DNA of 11,990 nt from assembly GCA_937873255.1 (NCBI GenBank), contig CALMVM010000071.1, forward strand, positions 5,112-17,101, in the 5' to 3' direction. This document shows positions 5,566 through 11,990 of this stretch, piece after piece. The translations under genes and the position numbers were made by a program. This stretch comes from an uncultured Verrucomicrobiota bacterium. Lineage in GTDB: Bacteria; Verrucomicrobiota; Verrucomicrobiia; Chthoniobacterales; SZAS-18. How positions within the stretch are numbered: position 1 is the stretch's first letter; every line of letters starts with the position of its first letter. The notes below the pieces were generated by a model. That model was not told the DNA's origin. It saw only the letters and a list, made by a program, of their open reading frames with translations, and ran no database searches.

Positions 5566-6999
5566 ATGGCCCTCGAAAGCATCCGCCGCCAGACCTACCC
5601 CGAAGCCGACCGCAACGAGATTCAGGAGCGGGTTGCCCGGGCCATCGAGACAGACCCGGAGCCATTCTTTGCGCGTTACCAAGCACTGGCCCATTCCTTC
5701 GATGGCCGCTACGTCTGCTCCGATCTTTTCAAGGAGACGTTCCCAGACTTCAGCGCGTCCAATGAGGCGCGGGGCCGCTACAACAATCCGCTGCACAACA
5801 GTGCCGCCGTGCTGGCGAGCGAGCAGTTCCGCCGCCGGGTGCAGGACGCCTCCCGTCCCGAGCAGGACACGGTGATCTTTTTGACCGGGGTGCCGGGTGC
5901 CGGCAAGACCACGGCGATTTTGAGCGAGAACGATTTGGAGGCGAACGTGCGCATGGTGTACGAGGGGCAGCTCGCGCGGCCTGACAGCGTGATCCCAAAA
6001 ATCGCGCAGGTGCTTGACGCAGGGCTCCAACCGGTGATCGTCGCCGTGCACACCCCGGCGGAGGTGGCCCTCGCCAACACGCTCCGGCGCTTCGAGCGGC
6101 ACGGACGCGGGGCGAGCGTCGAGGCGATGGCTTCCATCCAGGGAAGTTTGCCTGACGGGTTGGCCGCGATCCATGCGCGGTTCGGTGATGCGGTGCAATT
6201 CCAACTCTTCGACCGCCGTCAGGGACTGGGGGCCACCGAACAAAAAGAAGGCTGGCTTCACGCCAGCGAGCTATCATCCGAAGGAACTTATGAGCAACTC
6301 AAAGCCCGGCTCCACGCCGCCCTCGACCAACACGAAGCCGCCGGAGGTTTCTCCGCTGACGCCATCGCCCAAGCCCGGGGGCTCGCGCCTCGCACCCGCG
6401 ACGCGGGGCTTGCTGCGCCGGATGATGGACAACCTCACCCCCCACGATCCCGCGGCCCCGAAGGGCCGACTCGGGCAGAAGCCATAGCCGGACCTGCTGA
6501 CGACGTGGCGCGGGCCGAGGGTGCACAGGCGCGTGGGATCGAAGCCGAACAGGCGCGGCTGCGTGACCAGTCCCTCGGAGAACGCTACCAGGGAGCGCTA
6601 CAAATTTATCTGCAAGCCAATTCCCAACGGATCGAACGGATTGAGGACCGCCTGGAAACCCTGCTCGAAAACCAGCAAGCTGCCTTGGGCGAGATGGAAG
6701 CCCAGCGCCCAGGTTTCTTTTCCTCTGCGGGCACCAAAGCCACCTGGATAACCAGTCGGGATGCTCTGCAAGACCGTCAGCAAACCTTGCAGGCGCGCTT
6801 GTCTCGGGTCGAAGGATTGCGGGAGCAGTCCGCCGAACTGGCGGAGGAGAAGATGCGCGACCGCGAGCCGGAATTGGCTGGTGCCTGGGATTTGGCTCGG
6901 CAGGCGCAGCGGGGCCAACGGGAGGAACAACGTCGCGAGCGGCAGGCAACGCGGCAGAAGGACCGCAGCCAGGACCGCGGGCGCGAACTGGAACTGTGA
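5566..6999 (+). CDS. Zeta-toxin-like P-loop kinase with a long charged C-terminal region
   Basis: The 477-residue protein has an N-terminal helical segment (1-100) and a zeta-toxin-type kinase domain (about 100-225). The Walker A is GVPGAGKT (108-115), followed by an EGQLARPD segment and VIVAVHTPAEVALANTLRR, which fit the zeta/PezT layout. Zeta toxins phosphorylate UDP-N-acetylglucosamine and block wall synthesis; that activity is an inference here. Residues 250-320 are a low-complexity Ala/Pro/Arg linker. The remainder (about 325-477) is charged helix, probably coiled coil, ending in an Arg/Glu/Gln-rich tail. This is much longer than a stand-alone zeta toxin. No epsilon-type antitoxin is recognisable next to it. 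The start lacks a clear Shine-Dalgarno sequence and lies 14 bases after a terminator. Similar kinase-plus-tail proteins occur on conjugative plasmids. Confidence 0.75.
   Translation: MALESIRRQTYPEADRNEIQERVARAIETDPEPFFARYQALAHSFDGRYVCSDLFKETFPDFSASNEARGRYNNPLHNSAAVLASEQFRRRVQDASRPEQDTVIFLTGVPGAGKTTAILSENDLEANVRMVYEGQLARPDSVIPKIAQVLDAGLQPVIVAVHTPAEVALANTLRRFERHGRGASVEAMASIQGSLPDGLAAIHARFGDAVQFQLFDRRQGLGATEQKEGWLHASELSSEGTYEQLKARLHAALDQHEAAGGFSADAIAQARGLAPRTRDAGLAAPDDGQPHPPRSRGPEGPTRAEAIAGPADDVARAEGAQARGIEAEQARLRDQSLGERYQGALQIYLQANSQRIERIEDRLETLLENQQAALGEMEAQRPGFFSSAGTKATWITSRDALQDRQQTLQARLSRVEGLREQSAELAEEKMRDREPELAGAWDLARQAQRGQREEQRRERQATRQKDRSQDRGRELEL
6290..6487 (+). CDS. Possible nested out-of-frame small gene inside the zeta-like gene
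   Basis: A 65-residue frame lies within the linker region of the zeta-like gene, in a different frame. AAGGA (6281-6285) precedes its ATG by four bases, a better ribosome binding site than most in this window. By my hand count about 57 of 65 of its codons end in G or C, against about 42 of 66 for the host frame over the same bases. The product is Pro/Ser/Lys-rich with one plausible helix (ATRGLLRRMMDNL, about 37-49). I do not recognise it. It could be a real overlapping gene, or simply a chance frame in GC-rich DNA. Confidence 0.35.
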   Translation: MSNSKPGSTPPSTNTKPPEVSPLTPSPKPGGSRLAPATRGLLRRMMDNLTPHDPAAPKGRLGQKP

Positions 7000-7022
7000 A
7001 CTGCCTTAACGTCATCGGAACA

Positions 7023-7048
7023 AGGCCATTGGCCTGCCTGCTTCTTTT
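7023..7048 (+). terminator. Weak hairpin after the zeta-like gene
   Basis: AGGCC (7023-7027) pairs with GGCCT (7031-7035) around an ATT triloop, with a pyrimidine/T-rich stretch (CTTCTTTT) a few bases later. The stem is short and the T tract is offset, so terminator function is doubtful. Confidence 0.25.
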
Positions 7049-7116
7049 GGCGTCAAAGATGCGGGATTTGTTACTCCGCACGAGCCACGCGGTTTAAGCG
7101 GCCACCCGGTTTGGTC

Positions 7117-7153
7117 ATAGCCAAAAGCTATGGACTTGGCAGCCGCAAGGTAT
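7117..7153 (+). promoter_or_regulatory. LysR-type operator, copy 1
   Basis: Four half-sites are spaced by seven bases each: ATAG (7117-7120), CTAT (7128-7131), GCAG (7139-7142) and GTAT (7150-7153). The first pair is part of a perfect CATAGC/GCTATG inverted repeat. This matches the layout of a LysR-type recognition site followed by a weaker activation site. It lies upstream of the gene at 7196 and closely resembles copy 2 at 8877-8913. Confidence 0.6.
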
Positions 7154-7159
7154 TGGCCT

Positions 7160-7179
7160 GTCCGCTTCTCCGAACGGAC
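7160..7179 (+). other. Hairpin in the leader of the 7196 gene
   Basis: GTCCG (7160-7164) pairs with CGGAC (7175-7179). After a bulged C, TTC pairs with GAA around a TCC loop. It ends five bases before the ribosome binding site GAGGTGA (7184-7190) and could affect transcript stability or translation. Confidence 0.4.
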
Positions 7180-7195
7180 GTTTGAGGTGAGCGAT

Positions 7196-7537
7196 ATGGA
7201 TTCTACCGTTCTAATCCCTTTGCTGTTTCCCATGGAACCGGCGTTCGAGGACTTGCGTGACGGCAGCCGCATCCGGGTCGTCCGTCCCTCCGGCGAATAC
7301 GTTGGGGTCCTGCACGTCGCTCATCAGCCTGCGGCGAACCGCTTCGGGATCATCATCCAGTTCGGGCCTGCAAACATGACCGGCGACTCCCTGCCAGACG
7401 TGGTCAGTGACCAGGCCTTTGTGGCCACGGGGCACTGCGGCCTGCCGATCCATCGGCTCACGCTGGAGGAACTGCGCAGCATTGAGCGAACCGGTGATCC
7501 ACAGGTGCCGTTTGCGTTGACCGTCTCGGTGCCTTGA
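7196..7537 (+). CDS. Hypothetical protein downstream of a LysR-type operator
   Basis: I do not recognise this 113-residue protein. It begins at an ATG five bases after GAGGTGA, the clearest Shine-Dalgarno sequence in the window, so this start is well supported. The sequence reads as a small beta-rich domain: DGSRIRVVRPSGEYVGVLHVAHQ around residues 21-43 and FGIIIQFG around 50-57. A helical LTLEELRSIERTG follows near residue 90. No signal peptide, membrane segment or catalytic motif is evident. It is convergent with the LysR gene, and a LysR-type operator sits just upstream, so control by that regulator is a reasonable inference. Confidence 0.7.
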   Translation: MDSTVLIPLLFPMEPAFEDLRDGSRIRVVRPSGEYVGVLHVAHQPAANRFGIIIQFGPANMTGDSLPDVVSDQAFVATGHCGLPIHRLTLEELRSIERTGDPQVPFALTVSVP

Positions 7538-7581
7538 TCGTGACGAACTTACGGGGCGGCGAGTGCGCTGATCACCACGCT

Positions 7582-7602
7582 GCGGTGAGTGTATCACTCC
7601 GC
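7582..7602. repeat. Bulged hairpin between convergent genes
   Basis: GCGG (7582-7585) pairs with CCGC (7599-7602), and AGTG (7588-7591) with CACT (7595-7598), around a TAT loop with a two-base bulge. It sits in the gap after the 7196 gene. There is no T tract, so it may only be a weak transcript-end structure. Confidence 0.35.
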
Positions 7603-7641
7603 GCAAACCCTGCTCTTCGGGGCTGAGTTCACGCAAATCTA

Positions 7642-7728
7642 GCCAGGGAGTACGACTAGCACGTCGAGCCCAAGGACCACGCCGTCAAAGTGGAGACCAA
7701 GCGGGTGGTCGATCCGGCTGCCCAGTGA
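7642..7728 (+). pseudogene. Possible remnant of a protein-coding gene
   Basis: From 7660 to the TGA at 7726-7728 the frame reads HVEPKDHAVKVETKRVVDP and a short tail, a natural-looking protein end. A TAG at 7657-7659 interrupts the same frame, and ARE-YD precedes it. There is no start or ribosome binding site. It may be the eroded 3' end of a gene lost at a rearrangement. The piece is too short to identify and could be chance. Confidence 0.25.
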
Positions 7729-7736
7729 GTCGGTCT

Positions 7737-8711
7737 TCAGGCAGCCGTTTCTTTGAGCACTCCTTCTTTCACCAACTTCTTCTCCGGGTGCGAGTCCGAC
7801 AGCGCTTTGATGTGAGGCTTTTGCTTGCCCTCGAAACAATCGCTCACGATGCGGATGTAATGTTGCAGGGCCTGGGAAAAGTCCTCCTTGCGCCAGAGCA
7901 GATGGGTTTTGCTGTACACCACTTCGTCTAGCGGGTGGAAAACGACCCCTTCGTGCGGCAGCCGCAGACAGGACTCCGGCAGCAGGGCCACCCCCATTTC
8001 GAGCGCCACGAGGTGGATGAGGGTGGTGGTGCTGTTGGACTCGTGCTTGATGTTGGGCGTGAACCCAGCCTCGCGGCACACGCGGTTGAGCCAATCGCGC
8101 GTGCCAGGGTAATCGTCCTCCATCAGCGAGATGAACGGTCGATCCGCGAGATCTCTTAGCCGCAACGCCTTCTCCTTTTCCAGCGGGTAGGTGTCTGGCA
8201 GCACGGCCATCATCTTGCACTTGGTCAGCACGTCGCTCTGCAAACCGACGAGGGACGGCAGCCCTGGCTCACGCACGAAACCGATCTGGATTTTGTTCTT
8301 GTGCAACGCCAAGATCTGTTCGGCGGCCGTCATCTCCACGAGGTTGAGCGGCACCTTGGGCCAGACCTTGCGGAAGGCGGCCATCGTGACCGGCAGCAGG
8401 TCGTACTGCATGTCGAGCATGTAGCCGATCTTGAGCGGTTTGGAGTCGCCCTTGCTGTGGCTGCGCAAATCGTCCACGTCTTCTTCTGCCTGTCCCAACA
8501 ATTTCCGCGCACGGGTGAGAAAAAACTGTCCATCCTCCGTGAGTTCCATGCGCTTTTTGTCGCGGCGAAAGAGTGAGACGTGCAGCTCCTCTTCCAGGTT
8601 CTTGATCTGGCGGGTGAGCGAAGGCTGGGCCAAGCGCAGGAGCTTGGCCGCTTTGGTCATACTCAATTCGTCGGCGACGGCCACGAAATAGCGCAGGTGT
8701 CGGAGTTCCAT
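7737..8711 (-). CDS. LysR family transcriptional regulator (CbnR/BenM-like)
   Basis: The 324-residue protein has the normal LysR length. The N-terminal winged helix-turn-helix (1-60) opens with MELRHLRYFVAVADELSMTK and has the recognition helix QPSLTRQIKNLEEEL. A linker helix and the effector-binding fold (about 90-300) follow, with KIGYMLDMQYDLLP and GFVREPG segments typical of the CbnR/BenM/CatR branch. The tail (about 300-324) is Lys-rich. The frame extends to 8927, but the extra 72 residues are unlike any LysR N-terminus and cover an operator, so I use the ATG at 8711. No clear Shine-Dalgarno sequence precedes it. An operator copy lies about 165 bases upstream and another lies before the convergent 7196 gene. 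The effector is unknown. Confidence 0.92.
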   Translation of the reverse strand: MELRHLRYFVAVADELSMTKAAKLLRLAQPSLTRQIKNLEEELHVSLFRRDKKRMELTEDGQFFLTRARKLLGQAEEDVDDLRSHSKGDSKPLKIGYMLDMQYDLLPVTMAAFRKVWPKVPLNLVEMTAAEQILALHKNKIQIGFVREPGLPSLVGLQSDVLTKCKMMAVLPDTYPLEKEKALRLRDLADRPFISLMEDDYPGTRDWLNRVCREAGFTPNIKHESNSTTTLIHLVALEMGVALLPESCLRLPHEGVVFHPLDEVVYSKTHLLWRKEDFSQALQHYIRIVSDCFEGKQKPHIKALSDSHPEKKLVKEGVLKETAA

Positions 8712-8828
8712 GGGGCGGGGTAGAAAAGTGGCCAGCCAGATAAATTGCCGGGGGAGACAAAAAACCTTCAGAAGGTGCGACTTGGATTTAGCCCTTGCCG
8801 GGAACCTTAGCAAGATGCTGACACAGGT

Positions 8829-8859
8829 CCCGCTACGCGGGGGAGCGACCATTGGTCGC
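8829..8859. repeat. Two adjacent triloop hairpins
   Basis: CCCGC pairs with GCGGG around TAC (8829-8841), and GCGACC pairs with GGTCGC around ATT (8845-8859). An alternative larger stem pairs GGTC (8827-8830) with GACC (8847-8850). They lie in the presumed lysR leader. The compact form resembles dispersed REP-type elements; a genome scan would be needed to tell. Confidence 0.55.
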
Positions 8860-8876
8860 CAGAAAGATTTTTGGTC

Positions 8877-8913
8877 ATAGATAAAAGCTATGAGATCGCT
8901 GCCAACGAAGTAT
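8877..8913 (+). promoter_or_regulatory. LysR-type operator, copy 2
   Basis: The half-sites ATAG (8877-8880), CTAT (8888-8891), CTGC (8899-8902) and GTAT (8910-8913) have the same seven-base spacing as copy 1. Bases around the first pair (TTTGGTCATAG and AAAAGCTATG) are shared with copy 1. It sits upstream of the divergent lysR gene. In the usual LysR layout the weaker half points to the target promoter, here rightward toward the DUF2382 genes. Confidence 0.6.
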
Positions 8914-9324
8914 CGACGCCGAGCCAACCAGCCACCGGTGCCGCAGCGAACTTAGAGCTTACAGAAACGATCAGTGATCCCCGAGCGGGCACTGACCGGC
9001 CCATGAGTTCGCTGGCTAGCGGCAATCCGTCGTACGGAGAGGCCGCCCGCACGATTCTGTTGAAGGCAGCCTCGCTCCCAGCGAGTGGCGGTCTCGCAAC
9101 AGAGATTTATTTCCAGCCCTCTTCCTATATCAGGCAATCGCCCGACCGCGTCCATGGACGCTAGACACACGAGAGTCGGCGCCGCTGGCTTCAGTCAGGA
9201 TGATCCAACACCCGGAATGTCGCAGCGTGACGGCGTTGTCACCTGTCCTTTCCGCCCTGCCCGCCAGCCTGTCAGATCGCTTTCGCACCGCAGAATCCCA
9301 AACCAACCCAACACACGAAAAAAC
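8914..9324. other. Gene-free leader region with several hairpins
   Basis: This 411-base stretch has no convincing gene; the frames present have no family features or codon bias. It holds several small inverted repeats. TCAGTG (8971-8976) pairs with CACTGA (8990-8995), with an inner CCC/GGG pair. CTCGCT (9071-9076) pairs with AGCGAG (9080-9085) around CCC. GTGAC (9227-9231) pairs with GTCAC (9238-9242). A -10-like TATATC is at 9126-9131 without a good -35. It may be a long structured leader of the DUF2382 genes. Confidence 0.4.
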
Positions 9325-10185
9325 ATGAAATCGCTCAACTCCTTTCACACCGCCAACTATCCCGACCTCTTCGACTACAGCGTCGTCGACCAGAGCGGCG
9401 AAAGCCTCGGCACTCTCCACAGCATGTGGAACAGCGAACAGACCGGAACACTGGAGTTCCTCGGCGTGAAAACCGGCTGGCTCTTCGGCTCCAACCACGT
9501 CGTGCCCGCCGAAAAGGCGCAGATCGATGAGAGCGCCCGCACGATCCAGGTACCCTACCTCCTGGCCAAGATCAAGGACGCCCCTTCGGTGGACGCGGAC
9601 TCGACCATCAGCGACGAAGAGGAAGCGGAAATCTATCGTTACTACGGTCTCGGCCAAAGCACTTCGGCGACCACGACCACCACCCGTACGACCGACACGA
9701 TGGCGTCCGGCCTGGCCACGGGAGCAACGGCGAAGGCCGCCTCAGCCCCCGCCCCAGCCAAGGCTCCGGTCACTACCGCCAAGAGCGGCGACGAGCGCGA
9801 AATCACGCTCAGCGAGCAACAGGTGAAAGTGGGTAAGCGCACGGTGGACGCCGGTTCGGTGCGCCTGCGCAAAGTCATCCGCACCGAGATCGTCAACCAG
9901 CCCGTGGAAGTCCGCCGCGAAGAGGTGGTCGTCGAGCGCGTTTCCGCGGACCAGGTTCACGCTGGAACGGCAACCTCGGACTTCAAGGATGAAACCATCG
10001 AAGTGCCGTTGACCCGCGAGGAAGTGGTCGTGTCCAAAGAAGCTCACGTCACCGGAGCGGTGCGCGTGAACAAAACGGCCACCGCCGAAACCCAGAACGT
10101 CAGCGAGACCGTCCGCAAAGAGGACGTGGAGGTGCTCCGCGACGGCAAGACGGTGACCGAGCGCGACGAACGCTCCAGCCGCTAA
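9325..10185 (+). CDS. PRC-barrel plus DUF2382 (YsnF-type) stress protein
   Basis: The 286-residue protein has an N-terminal PRC-barrel-like beta domain (about 11-100; VVDQSGESLGTLHSMW and WLFGSNHVVPAEKAQID segments) and a Thr/Ala/Pro-rich linker (109-152). A C-terminal DUF2382 domain (about 156-286) follows, with VGKRTVDAGSVRLRK, PVEVRREEVVVERV and SKEAHVTGAVR segments. DUF2382 occurs in YsnF general stress proteins of Bacillus and in related proteins of many bacteria; its molecular role is unclear. PRC-barrel plus DUF2382 is a known combination. No signal peptide or membrane segment is seen, so it is probably cytoplasmic. The ATG at 9325 begins the conserved domain; an upstream extension exists but is unlike protein. 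It is the first of three same-strand genes, 69 bases before its DUF2382 paralogue. Confidence 0.88.
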   Translation: MKSLNSFHTANYPDLFDYSVVDQSGESLGTLHSMWNSEQTGTLEFLGVKTGWLFGSNHVVPAEKAQIDESARTIQVPYLLAKIKDAPSVDADSTISDEEEAEIYRYYGLGQSTSATTTTTRTTDTMASGLATGATAKAASAPAPAKAPVTTAKSGDEREITLSEQQVKVGKRTVDAGSVRLRKVIRTEIVNQPVEVRREEVVVERVSADQVHAGTATSDFKDETIEVPLTREEVVVSKEAHVTGAVRVNKTATAETQNVSETVRKEDVEVLRDGKTVTERDERSSR

Positions 10186-10254
10186 AGTCCATCGCCTTTT
10201 CATCAAACACGCTTCGCTTCCGCACTTCTAACCACGCAGGAAATTCACCCACTT

Positions 10255-10956
10255 ATGGCTAACACCGAATTGACTCCCACCATCAAAACCGCCACCAGCG
10301 CGATCAATCCCGCAACGCACGCCACCTACTGGCAGGAAACCCACGCTTCGCAGCCCTACGCCAAGGAAGGCGGCACCTACGAGCAGTACCGCTCGGCCTA
10401 CCACACCGGTTACACCGGTGCCCAGGAACACGGCTCCAGCAAACCCTTCGCGGATGCGGAAAGCACGCTGAAAAGCACCTACGAAAAAGCCAAGGACAGC
10501 GTCGGCCTCGGCTGGGACAAGGCCAAGCACGCCACCAAAGCCGCTTACGAAAAGGCCGCGGACGAAATCCAGATCGTCCTGCACGAGGAACAGCTCCGTG
10601 TCGGCAAGCGCGAGGTGTCCGCAGGCGAAGTGCAGCTTCGCAAGACCGTCCACACCGAGCAGGTCAACGTGCCGGTCGAACTGCGCCGCGAGGATGTGAC
10701 CATTGAGCGCGTCGCTGCGACCGACGTGCGCCCCGGTGCCGTCACCAGCGACTTCAAGGAAGAAGTCATCGACGTGCCGCTCACCCGCGAGGAAGCCGTG
10801 GTGTCCAAGGAAGCGCACGTGACGGGTGCGGTGCGCCTGCACAAAACGGCTGAAACCGAAACGCAGCAAGTCAGCGAAACGGTGCGCAAGGAAGACGTGG
10901 AAGTCGTCCGTGACGCCAAAACCGAAGTGAAGCGCGACGAGCGCACGGGCCGCTAG
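10255..10956 (+). CDS. DUF2382 (YsnF-type) protein with a different N-terminal domain
   Basis: The 233-residue protein shares the C-terminal DUF2382 domain (about 103-233) with the preceding gene. Identical blocks include SKEAHVTGAVR and VSETVRKEDVEV. Its N-terminal part (about 24-100) is unrelated to a PRC barrel. It contains YWQETHASQPYAKEGGTYEQ and YRSAYHTGYTGAQEHG, then a charged helix with GWDKAKHATKAAYEKA. I remember this Tyr/Trp-rich pattern (bacterial SYEDYRPAY-type segments near stress genes) but cannot name a family. No membrane segment is seen. It sits 69 bases after its paralogue and 50 bases before the membrane-protein gene, with no terminator visible in either gap, so one transcript is likely. 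Tandem duplication with domain replacement is the simplest origin. Confidence 0.85.
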   Translation: MANTELTPTIKTATSAINPATHATYWQETHASQPYAKEGGTYEQYRSAYHTGYTGAQEHGSSKPFADAESTLKSTYEKAKDSVGLGWDKAKHATKAAYEKAADEIQIVLHEEQLRVGKREVSAGEVQLRKTVHTEQVNVPVELRREDVTIERVAATDVRPGAVTSDFKEEVIDVPLTREEAVVSKEAHVTGAVRLHKTAETETQQVSETVRKEDVEVVRDAKTEVKRDERTGR

Positions 10957-11006
10957 GCACTGAGTCAGCTCAACCCCGCTCCTCGGCAGCAGCTTTTTTT
11001 AGAATC

Positions 11007-11990
11007 ATGACAAACAACGACCCTATCCGATCTACCACCACCGGCACTCCGGCGGTGGAAACCATCACGCACCGGGAAACCGTCACGGCCCCGGTGCACA
11101 CGCACCACACGCTGGACACGGCGGTTCCGGCGACCTCCCACGCCCATCCGCGCATCTCGTGGGGAGCGATCTTCGCCGGTGCCGTCATGGCGCTGGTGGC
11201 CCAACTCGCCTTTTCGCTCCTGGGCCTTGGCCTCGGCGCGAGCGCGGCGAACCCCTACAGCGACAACCCCGTGGGCGGTCTTGGCATGGGCGCGGCCATC
11301 TGGACGCTGCTCAGCGTGCTGATCTCGCTCTTCACCGGCGGTTACGTCGCCGGCCGTCTGGCCGGGATGCCCCGCGCGCAGGATTCGATGCTGCACGGCC
11401 TGGTCACCTTCGGGTTGACGAGCCTGCTCGGGTTCTACCTGCTCACCAGCGGGATCGGCAAGGTCATCGGCGGCGCGGGCAGCCTCGTGTCCTCGGTGGT
11501 TTCCACGGCCACGCAGGCCGCGTCCGACCATGCTCCGGGCTTGCTCGATGCCGCCAAGGACAAACTCCAGGACAGCGGCATCGACACGTCTGACATCCAG
11601 GGCCAGTTGGACCAGCTCCTGCGTCAAACCGGCAAGCCGGAACTCCAGCCCGAGAACCTGCAAAACCGCGCGCAGAATGCCGGTGACCAGGCGCAGGCGA
11701 CCGCGCAGAACGCGGCCCAGAATCCCAACGCCGCCAACGCGGACGTGAAGGGATTAATCAACCGGTTGTTCGGCCAGAACAAGGACGTGGTCAACGCGGC
11801 CGACCGTGATGCGCTCATCAACGTGATCATGAGCCGCACGGGCAAGAGCCGCCCCGAGGCCGAGCAGATCGTCAACAACTACCAGCAGACCTACGAGCAG
11901 GCGAAGGCCAAGGCCAAGCAGCTCGCCGACGAAGCCAAGGAAAAAGGTCTCGCCGCTGCCGACGCCGCCCGCAAGTGTGCCGCCAAGGGC
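11007..11990 (+). CDS. Membrane protein with an Ala/Gln-rich helical tail, truncated by the window end
   Basis: The frame is open for 328 codons to the last base, so the C-terminus is outside the window. An N-terminal soluble tail (1-48; Thr/His-rich) leads to about three membrane helices: 51-77 (SWGAIFAGAVMALVAQLAFS), 94-118 and 130-158. The spacing of GLGMGAAIW and GGYVAGRLAG matches a widespread uncharacterised bacterial membrane family with an SWGAIFAG start. From about 165 a long helical region begins, rich in Ala, Gln, Lys and Asp, and it continues to the end. It probably sits in the inner membrane with the tail in the cytoplasm; topology is inferred. No clear Shine-Dalgarno sequence precedes the ATG; a run of seven T (10994-11000) lies just before it. 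It follows the DUF2382 genes on the same strand and likely belongs to the same stress unit. Confidence 0.8.
   Translation, partial: MTNNDPIRSTTTGTPAVETITHRETVTAPVHTHHTLDTAVPATSHAHPRISWGAIFAGAVMALVAQLAFSLLGLGLGASAANPYSDNPVGGLGMGAAIWTLLSVLISLFTGGYVAGRLAGMPRAQDSMLHGLVTFGLTSLLGFYLLTSGIGKVIGGAGSLVSSVVSTATQAASDHAPGLLDAAKDKLQDSGIDTSDIQGQLDQLLRQTGKPELQPENLQNRAQNAGDQAQATAQNAAQNPNAANADVKGLINRLFGQNKDVVNAADRDALINVIMSRTGKSRPEAEQIVNNYQQTYEQAKAKAKQLADEAKEKGLAAADAARKCAAKG

Noticed and set aside
8712..8927. Upstream extension of the LysR gene
   Set aside because: The extra 72 residues precede a canonical LysR N-terminus (MELRHLRYF) and would cover the LysR-type operator and two hairpins.
8871..9164. Plus-strand frame of 97 codons between lysR and the DUF2382 gene
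   Set aside because: It begins inside the LysR-type operator, shows no codon bias or domain and lacks a ribosome binding site.
10174..10186. Second KorB-operator-like sequence ending in CCGCTAAA
   Set aside because: Only the right half matches, and it overlaps the last codons of the first DUF2382 gene, so chance is more likely.

Overview
This window is GC-rich bacterial DNA that joins two kinds of content. The left part (about 1-7000) is mobile-element backbone. It holds the end of an S24 self-cleaving regulator, a DUF932 plasmid/phage-type protein, two small accessory genes (one DUF6573), a Cro/CI-type repressor and then a clear korA-incC-korB control operon. These last three align closely with the RK2 (IncP) proteins as I remember them, and a perfect copy of the RK2 KorB operator lies upstream of the operon. 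A terminator follows korB, and then comes a zeta-toxin-like kinase with a long charged C-terminal tail. No replication initiator, relaxase or transfer gene is in view, so a plasmid and an integrated plasmid-like element are both possible.

The right part (about 7100-11990) looks like a stress/regulation cluster. It has a 113-residue unknown gene, a convergent LysR-type regulator, a 600-base gene-free stretch with hairpins, two adjacent DUF2382 (YsnF-type) stress proteins, and a membrane protein that runs off the window end. Two matching LysR-type operator sequences (7117-7153 and 8877-8913) lie outside the 113-residue gene and the regulator. They suggest that one regulator controls both flanks.

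How the genes may work together: KorA and KorB would repress their own operon, and probably distant operons elsewhere on the element, while IncC and KorB partition the replicon. The zeta-like kinase may add a toxin or addiction function, though no antitoxin gene is recognisable beside it. The three right-end genes run in one direction with short gaps and may be one stress-response transcription unit.

Taxonomy cannot be fixed from this sequence. The control operon is typical of proteobacterial IncP-like plasmids. Many starts lack a clear Shine-Dalgarno sequence, and the LysR and DUF2382 genes would also fit a GC-rich Verrucomicrobium; this is a weak guess. All family calls come from memory and reading by eye, without database searches.
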